DNA from: Clostridiales bacterium
Lineage (GTDB): Bacteria; Bacillota; Clostridia; Saccharofermentanales; Saccharofermentanaceae
Direction: 5' to 3'
DNA: 64,000 nt
Assembly (NCBI GenBank): GCA_017561715.1
Contig: JAFZBN010000013.1
Coordinates: 117,583 to 181,582 of the forward strand
Part shown: one piece after another, positions 59,798-64,000 of the stretch
Position numbering within the stretch: position 1 is the first letter of the stretch
How the letters are laid out: each line of letters starts with the position of its first letter
The notes under the pieces: generated by a model
Told to the model about the DNA's origin: nothing
What the model saw: the letters and a program-made list of their open reading frames with translations, nothing else
Database searches by the model: none
Made by a program: the position numbers and the translations under genes

Positions 59798-60782
59798 GAT
59801 TTCCTCCGTTTTCATCAGCATATTGATATCCGTCCGGGATCCGGATATATGCGCGGATATGCTCGTCGATCGGGCGTTCGATGATCCCTGACCGGTTGTC
59901 GATATTCCCTTCTGCTGCGAGGATCGAATCCTCTCTTTTTTCAATGACGATCCCGATATGATCATGCTCCCGGTTTTCAAATACACGATCGTAAAGGACG
60001 ATGTCACCGGCTTCCGGAACGAAGTCTTCTCCGCTTTTATGATACTCGATCCGCGGATCTCCGATGGCGAACTCTTCCCACGCGATACAGCCTGCCAGAT
60101 GACAGGATCTGCTTTCTTTCGGACGGATCGGGATCGCAAAACCTGCTTCCTTTAAGCAATAGTACACGAACGCGGCACACCACAGCTTATCGGCTTCCTC
60201 CAGCGTCCAGCCGGGAAATGGCCGGATGATCGGTTCCAGGTTAGACTCTTCTCCTTCAGAAAACCCATGGAAAGGAACTTGCGCCATAGCCCTTGCAACA
60301 ATTGCCAGTTCTTTTCTCGTGGCTCTTTTCCTGTCCAGAACGAAGTGGAATACTTTCACATTCCCGTCCATTTCCGAAGACTCTACGGAAAAGCCGCATT
60401 TTTCCGTATAGAACTTCACGTTCTCAGTTTTATCTACCGGTGTTACCAGCGTAAATCTGCTCCAGTTACTATAATGTGATTTCGCAAATTCCATGGCGGC
60501 CGTCCCGATTCCTTTTCCCTGGTACTCCGGAATCACACACAGGCATCCGACATAGTAGATCCCGGGATCCGTTTCTTTGCAGGAAACACAGCCGACCGGG
60601 TTCCCATCACAGAGGATCAGATACTTAGAATATTCTATGATTGACTGCTCCATCTCTTCCTTCGTTTTTCCATATGCAGGGCATTGTCCATATCGGATGA
60701 AATCACTGTAAAACGAAGCATTGTAGATATCGATCAGCGTCTCTGCATCGGCAATATCCGCTTTTCTATATTCGATCTGCAT
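59781..60782 (-). CDS. GNAT-CHAP domain fusion protein
   Basis: 333 residues. Residues 1-~150 are a GNAT domain (VGCLCVIPEYQGKGIGTAAM, then NVKFYTEKCGFSVES). Residues ~165-330 are a CHAP-like cysteine amidase domain: Cys in DKLWCAAFVYYCLKEAGFAI, His in HDHIGIVIEKRE and an acidic third residue in AAEGNIDN. No signal peptide, so the amidase domain should be cytosolic, unlike usual cell-wall CHAP enzymes. A related C-terminal end (GIIERSIDEHIRAYIRIPDG) appears at 63899-64000. Substrate unknown. The two domains could act on the same acyl-amine compound. Confidence 0.82.
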   Translation of the reverse strand: MQIEYRKADIADAETLIDIYNASFYSDFIRYGQCPAYGKTKEEMEQSIIEYSKYLILCDGNPVGCVSCKETDPGIYYVGCLCVIPEYQGKGIGTAAMEFAKSHYSNWSRFTLVTPVDKTENVKFYTEKCGFSVESSEMDGNVKVFHFVLDRKRATRKELAIVARAMAQVPFHGFSEGEESNLEPIIRPFPGWTLEEADKLWCAAFVYYCLKEAGFAIPIRPKESRSCHLAGCIAWEEFAIGDPRIEYHKSGEDFVPEAGDIVLYDRVFENREHDHIGIVIEKREDSILAAEGNIDNRSGIIERPIDEHIRAYIRIPDGYQYADENGGNHEDRL

Positions 60783-60801
60783 AAGCGATATTCCTCCAGC
60801 G

Positions 60802-61365
60802 TTATTGCCCGCGTTCGATCTTCTCCAGAGTATCTCGAAGAATCTCTTTACGCAGTTCCGTCAGCCACTCCGAAAACTCCACTGTATTAAACGCATATGT
60901 CTTATTCAGTTCGTATTCATTCTCGGACCATGTATATAGCGGCGATTCGTTATGTTGGATCAGCGCCTCCAGTTTATCGAGCGCTTTATAGATTTTCGCT
61001 TCTTTCGTTTCCTGCGCATCCATTTCCTGATACAGTGCTTTTAGATCGGAAGAAAGCTCCGCCGGGAGTGAAGCGATCCACTGATCCAGCAGACTGTCCT
61101 CCACCTGACGATCCGAATCCGTCTTCATAAACGTCGGAATATCTCCCGTGAAGCACTCGCCCAGATCATGAATCAGACACATGGAAACGACCTTGTCGAT
61201 ATCCACATCCGGAAACTCCCGTTTCAGGAAAAGCGCCATCAGCGATACTCTCCAGCTGTGTTCCGCGACGCTCTCCGGCTTTCCTTTCGACGTGGTACAG
61301 TGACGCGGTGTATCCTTCAGCTTTTCAGCTACATGTAATATCTCCAAATATGTTCTTGCATCCAT
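60802..61365 (-). CDS. HD-domain nucleotidase (YfbR/HDDC2-like)
   Basis: 187 residues. HD signature: EHSWRVSLMALFL, then MCLIHDLGECFTGDIP with the HD pair; the later Asp is in KALDKLEALIQHNESP. The group removes phosphate from deoxynucleoside monophosphates in the cytosol. It lies 19 bases before the GNAT-CHAP gene. Confidence 0.9.
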   Translation of the reverse strand: MDARTYLEILHVAEKLKDTPRHCTTSKGKPESVAEHSWRVSLMALFLKREFPDVDIDKVVSMCLIHDLGECFTGDIPTFMKTDSDRQVEDSLLDQWIASLPAELSSDLKALYQEMDAQETKEAKIYKALDKLEALIQHNESPLYTWSENEYELNKTYAFNTVEFSEWLTELRKEILRDTLEKIERGQ

Positions 61366-61388
61366 TTTTCTATTTTCCTTTACTCGTA

Positions 61389-61814
61389 TTACACTCTCAG
61401 ATCCTTCATCAAGATCAATTCCATCGGCTGCTCATAACCCGGAAAATCCACGGTAAATCCACCGCAGTCTTTATATCCGATCTTGCGATAGAAATGCTGA
61501 GCCTCCTCATCCTCCTGAGTAGACGTCATGACCATCTCATAACCCTGGTTTCTCATATCATCTTCCCAGTGATTCATCAGTGCTTTTCCATAACCATTCT
61601 TCTGCTTGGACCAGTCCACAAATAACATGGTGCAGAACGGCGTATTATCCCAGAACAGGTTATATCTGAGAAGCCCGACCGCTTCACCATTCTCGAAAAG
61701 CACATATCCCTGCTTGTCCCGGACTTTCTTATCAAATTCACTCTCCGGAAGATGCTTATCTAACCTGAACCAGAAGTTCTTATCTTTATCTTCAACGTAA
61801 CGAATCTCGATCAT
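61389..61814 (-). CDS. GNAT acetyltransferase
   Basis: 141 residues. Motif A FVDWSKQKNGYGKALMNHWE, then STQEDEEAQHFYRKIGYKDC, and a C-terminal LILMKDLRV. The N-terminal DKNFWFRLDKHLPESEFDKK is typical of one GNAT subgroup. Acceptor unknown. Confidence 0.9.
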   Translation of the reverse strand: MIEIRYVEDKDKNFWFRLDKHLPESEFDKKVRDKQGYVLFENGEAVGLLRYNLFWDNTPFCTMLFVDWSKQKNGYGKALMNHWEDDMRNQGYEMVMTSTQEDEEAQHFYRKIGYKDCGGFTVDFPGYEQPMELILMKDLRV

Positions 61815-61828
61815 ATTACACGTATCCC

Positions 61829-62344
61829 CTACTGATGAAATTTTACATCAAACAGTTTAATTGATTCATCATTACTGCCGATTCTTTCAACATATAATGA
61901 ATCAACGATCATTTCGAATGTATCATCTAATTTGATTTCCTCATCTAACGGCAGATTCGCTAAACTAATGTGAGGAACATAATTATGTTTATCTCTATGT
62001 TCTAAGTGTTCCGGAATGATGTTTGCGTAAATATCATCACTCATACTTTTGATGATATCTTTATTCTCTATAACATCCAAAAACCTGTAATTTGATTCTC
62101 CTACAGGAATAGAAACACCATGACATGTGATCTTAAACGGCTTGTATTTTTCCACTACTTTACATAGTTTTTCATAGAGTTCTTCATCGGATATTTCAGA
62201 ATCAAAAGGAAATGCCACTGCGATATGCGGATCGATTTTATCTGCTATATCGTAGTACTTTTTCTGTATCTCTTTTATCTTATCGATATTGGGGAAATTC
62301 ACCATTATCAATATGTCTCTTTTATTCGTGTTATCGAATGTCAT
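61829..62344 (-). CDS. 2H phosphodiesterase (LigT/2'-5' RNA ligase-like)
   Basis: 171 residues from the ATG (MTFDNTNKRDILIMVNFPNI) 7 bases after the preceding stop. Two HxT/S motifs: DPHIAVAFPF (~residue 48) and YVPHISLANL (~residue 135), spaced as in LigT-like enzymes. It cleaves 2',3'-cyclic or 2'-5' linked phosphates, for example on tRNA ends or ADP-ribose cyclic phosphate. It is more A/T-rich than the genes to its left. Confidence 0.84.
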   Translation of the reverse strand: MTFDNTNKRDILIMVNFPNIDKIKEIQKKYYDIADKIDPHIAVAFPFDSEISDEELYEKLCKVVEKYKPFKITCHGVSIPVGESNYRFLDVIENKDIIKSMSDDIYANIIPEHLEHRDKHNYVPHISLANLPLDEEIKLDDTFEMIVDSLYVERIGSNDESIKLFDVKFHQ

Positions 62345-62351
62345 AAGTGTC

Positions 62352-62837
62352 TTACTTCCAGTATTCCAGCAGCTTCTCATCAATTACAGCGATTACTTCT
62401 TTGTCTTTAACATCACGGTAAAAGGCGAGTTTCTCGATCTCTTCCTTATCTTTTCTATGCTCTTCGATCATTTGCAGATATTCTTCCGGCAAGGTGATAC
62501 CATAGAGTCCGCCAAACTCTTCATGCCATTCCGGATTGAAATATCCGGGAGCCATTTTGTAATGCATCAGTCCTAAAAACTCGAAGTCTACATTATCAAG
62601 CCCCAGCTCTTCTTTGCATTCTCTCGTGATGCATTCCCTAAGACTTTCATTTTCTTCTCTGCAGCCACCGAAGATCTCCCAGTCTTTTCTCCAGTTATTC
62701 CATCCCAGAAGATAATCATCACCTATTTTCACAACAACCAGGCAATGATTAATGGGCTCATACTTTTTTTCTGCCTCCGCTTCATTGACATTAATAATTT
62801 CAAGAAGTTCATTTCCTTTGGCATCAACAACTAACAT
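62352..62837 (-). CDS. NUDIX hydrolase
   Basis: 161 residues from the ATG (MLVVDAKGNELLEIINVNEA) that has GGAGG 8 bases before it; an ATG two codons earlier is too close. The NUDIX box is GGCREENESLRECITRECKE then ELGL, complete. Substrate unknown. Confidence 0.9.
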   Translation of the reverse strand: MLVVDAKGNELLEIINVNEAEAEKKYEPINHCLVVVKIGDDYLLGWNNWRKDWEIFGGCREENESLRECITRECKEELGLDNVDFEFLGLMHYKMAPGYFNPEWHEEFGGLYGITLPEEYLQMIEEHRKDKEEIEKLAFYRDVKDKEVIAVIDEKLLEYWK

Positions 62838-62913
62838 ATTCATTTCCTCCACTCATTTTCTGCATAGACAATGCAGGATCGTTCATAACATTAATTCTCC
62901 TGCTGTTTCTTTT

Positions 62914-63600
62914 CTATTTCTCTATCGCATCCGGATTCCCATACGGACATGCTGCGAAGCAAAGAGCACAATCTCCCCATCGTCCAAGTTTCGCGTAGGA
63001 CGCACTACGGATCTTGATACATCTTGTAATATCTATAATATCATCCCTGGTCATTCCCTTTTTCCAACTAACGTTCAACAAGGCGTGGCCGGGACACACT
63101 TTAATGCATTTATCACAGTTATCAGGGCACCGGCTTGTTTCAAACGGTTGCGGATAGTCAAACTCATGATCAATAAGAATCGCAGACAATCGTACCCGTG
63201 GACCGTATTTTTCCGTTACGATAACATCATTCTTCCCGAACCATCCGATACCGGCTTCAGCTGCAGCATCTTTAAAGGAAAACTCAGCTCGAAACTTGCC
63301 GTCATCTTTTTGAGCCATCTGCGGTATATAATACTTAATCCCTTCAGTTTTCAAGAGACTTTCAATCTCCTCCACCTTCCCCTCAACAATCTGCCTTGCT
63401 CCGATTATGCCTTCATGAAAGACACTTTCGCGATAATTAGACAGGGAAAGTTGCTGAGTATAAGGCGTAGCAATGATCAGGGCCGATTGGTATTGTTCAA
63501 AAAATTGCCCCTCTTTGATTTTTGCAAATCCAATTATCATTTCTGTGTCTTTGAAGATCAGTTCTATTTTCTTCTGCAAGACATTCCTTTTCTCAGACAT
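62914..63600 (-). CDS. QueG-like short iron-sulfur protein
   Basis: 228 residues. Two [4Fe-4S] sites: CPDNCDKCIKVCP and CALCFAACPYG, in the QueG-type double cluster domain, preceded by AAAEAGIGWFGKNDVIVTEK (part of the cobalamin-binding half in QueG). QueG itself is about 350-380 residues, so this form lacks the N-terminal part and probably is not the full epoxyqueuosine reductase. It may be a related reductase of unknown substrate. Confidence 0.8.
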   Translation of the reverse strand: MSEKRNVLQKKIELIFKDTEMIIGFAKIKEGQFFEQYQSALIIATPYTQQLSLSNYRESVFHEGIIGARQIVEGKVEEIESLLKTEGIKYYIPQMAQKDDGKFRAEFSFKDAAAEAGIGWFGKNDVIVTEKYGPRVRLSAILIDHEFDYPQPFETSRCPDNCDKCIKVCPGHALLNVSWKKGMTRDDIIDITRCIKIRSASYAKLGRWGDCALCFAACPYGNPDAIEK

Positions 63601-63730
63601 TTTTCCGTATGGTGCTCCTGAATATCATTAATATCGACTAAGATTATTCCTTGATACATACATTGTACTTCGGAAACATATTTAGGTGGGGATTTTTATA
63701 CTGCTGTGCTCAAAACAATGATTATGAGAT

Positions 63731-63768
63731 AACAAAAATCCCGAAGGCCTTTTCAGACTTTCGGGATT
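63731..63768 (-). terminator. Terminator of the partial CHAP gene at the right edge
   Basis: AATCCCGAA and TTCGGGATT pair with an inner GTC/GGC-type loop; TTTTTG follows on the minus strand. It lies about 130 bases after the stop at 63899. Confidence 0.75.
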
Positions 63769-63898
63769 CTCTTACTGTGTAGTCAGGACAATTAGGATAT
63801 TATTCGGAAACGAAAGAATTGAACGAATACGCACCAATTATCGTCAATTATCTTTCGATATAACTCACTATCGACTCATCTCCAAAAACAGGAATTTG

Positions 63899-64000
63899 TC
63901 ACTCTTCTCTATACCGATACCCATCCGGAATTCGAATATACGCACGAATATGTTCGTCGATAGATCGTTCGATAATTCCGGATATATTGTTCACATTTCC
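63899..64000 (-). CDS. C-terminal end of a CHAP-domain protein, cut by window edge
   Basis: 34 codons, open into the right edge. Sequence starts GNVNNISGIIERSIDEHIRA and ends YIRIPDGYRYREE. It matches the C-terminus of the GNAT-CHAP protein at 59781-60782 (GNIDNRSGIIERPIDEHIRA, then YIRIPDGYQY) at most positions, so it is a second family member. The N-terminus and start codon are outside the window. Confidence 0.85.
   Translation of the reverse strand, partial: GNVNNISGIIERSIDEHIRAYIRIPDGYRYREE

Noticed and set aside
47445..64000. Integron cassette array with attC sites
   Set aside because: No integrase gene and no long imperfect palindromes in the gaps, which are mostly under 40 bases.
1..64000. 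tRNA, rRNA, tmRNA, 6S RNA, phage or transposase genes
   Set aside because: No cloverleaf ends, rRNA blocks or recombinase motifs were seen while reading both strands by eye; a covariance search was not possible.

Overview
The window looks like chromosome from an anaerobic, Gram-positive member of the Clostridia. The signs are strong GGAGG-type ribosome-binding sites, an HrcA/CIRCE-controlled Hsp20, a butyrate kinase with a phosphate acetyltransferase, oxygen-labile Fe-S enzymes (an L-tartrate dehydratase type and a QueG-like protein), many lipoproteins with a lipobox, and xylan-debranching enzymes typical of gut or rumen fibre users. Base composition is near 50% GC by eye. I cannot name a genus. 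No rRNA, tRNA, CRISPR array, IS element or phage gene was seen.

Layout. 0-5 kb: a FIST/EAL c-di-GMP phosphodiesterase-like sensor, then an exported beta-helix protein followed by a 35-residue acidic peptide and a terminator. 5.2-7.9 kb: butyrate kinase, Pta and a small phosphodiesterase. 8-11 kb: a promoter, a leader hairpin, two small membrane proteins, larB and larC (nickel-pincer cofactor synthesis). 11-14 kb: a 119-bp nested palindrome, L-tartrate dehydratase subunits, and a PlsC-type acyltransferase with a zinc ribbon. 14-17 kb: a lipoprotein, an ECF sigma factor and a membrane anti-sigma candidate. 17-21 kb: GH115 alpha-glucuronidase and a zinc-ribbon membrane protein. 21-28 kb: an OmpR/HisKA two-component pair, a DUF4349 lipoprotein, and an FtsX-type ABC exporter. 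28-31 kb: a zinc-ribbon membrane protein, a Pro/Ala/Gln-rich membrane protein and a DUF937 protein. 31-37 kb: Hsp20 with CIRCE and a lipoprotein-MoxR-DUF58-transglutaminase operon. 37-40.5 kb: an acyltransferase-3 protein, aspS, a hairpin-rich gap and a small membrane protein. 40.5-47.6 kb (minus strand): a lipoprotein metallopeptidase candidate, a hybrid histidine kinase, GH43 and an alpha/beta hydrolase.

47.4-64 kb is an accessory-type array: about 25 short genes, all on the minus strand, usually separated by only a few bases and each with its own ribosome-binding site. Nine intact GNAT proteins sit among NUDIX, VOC, HAD, HD, MBL-fold, methyltransferase, APH-like kinase, PhzF, flavodoxin/MarR, 2H phosphodiesterase, adenosine deaminase and CHAP-domain proteins. 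Two internally deleted GNAT remnants flank the adenosine deaminase. A GNAT-CHAP fusion has a second copy of its C-terminal end at the right edge of the window.

The most unusual global signal is the octamer AAAAGCAC. A hand scan finds 38 copies on the two strands, against roughly 2 expected, in coding and non-coding DNA alike. Smaller items worth testing are the beta-helix/short-peptide pair, the lar leader and its two unknown membrane proteins, the 119-bp nested palindrome, the GNAT-CHAP family, and the paired GNAT relics.
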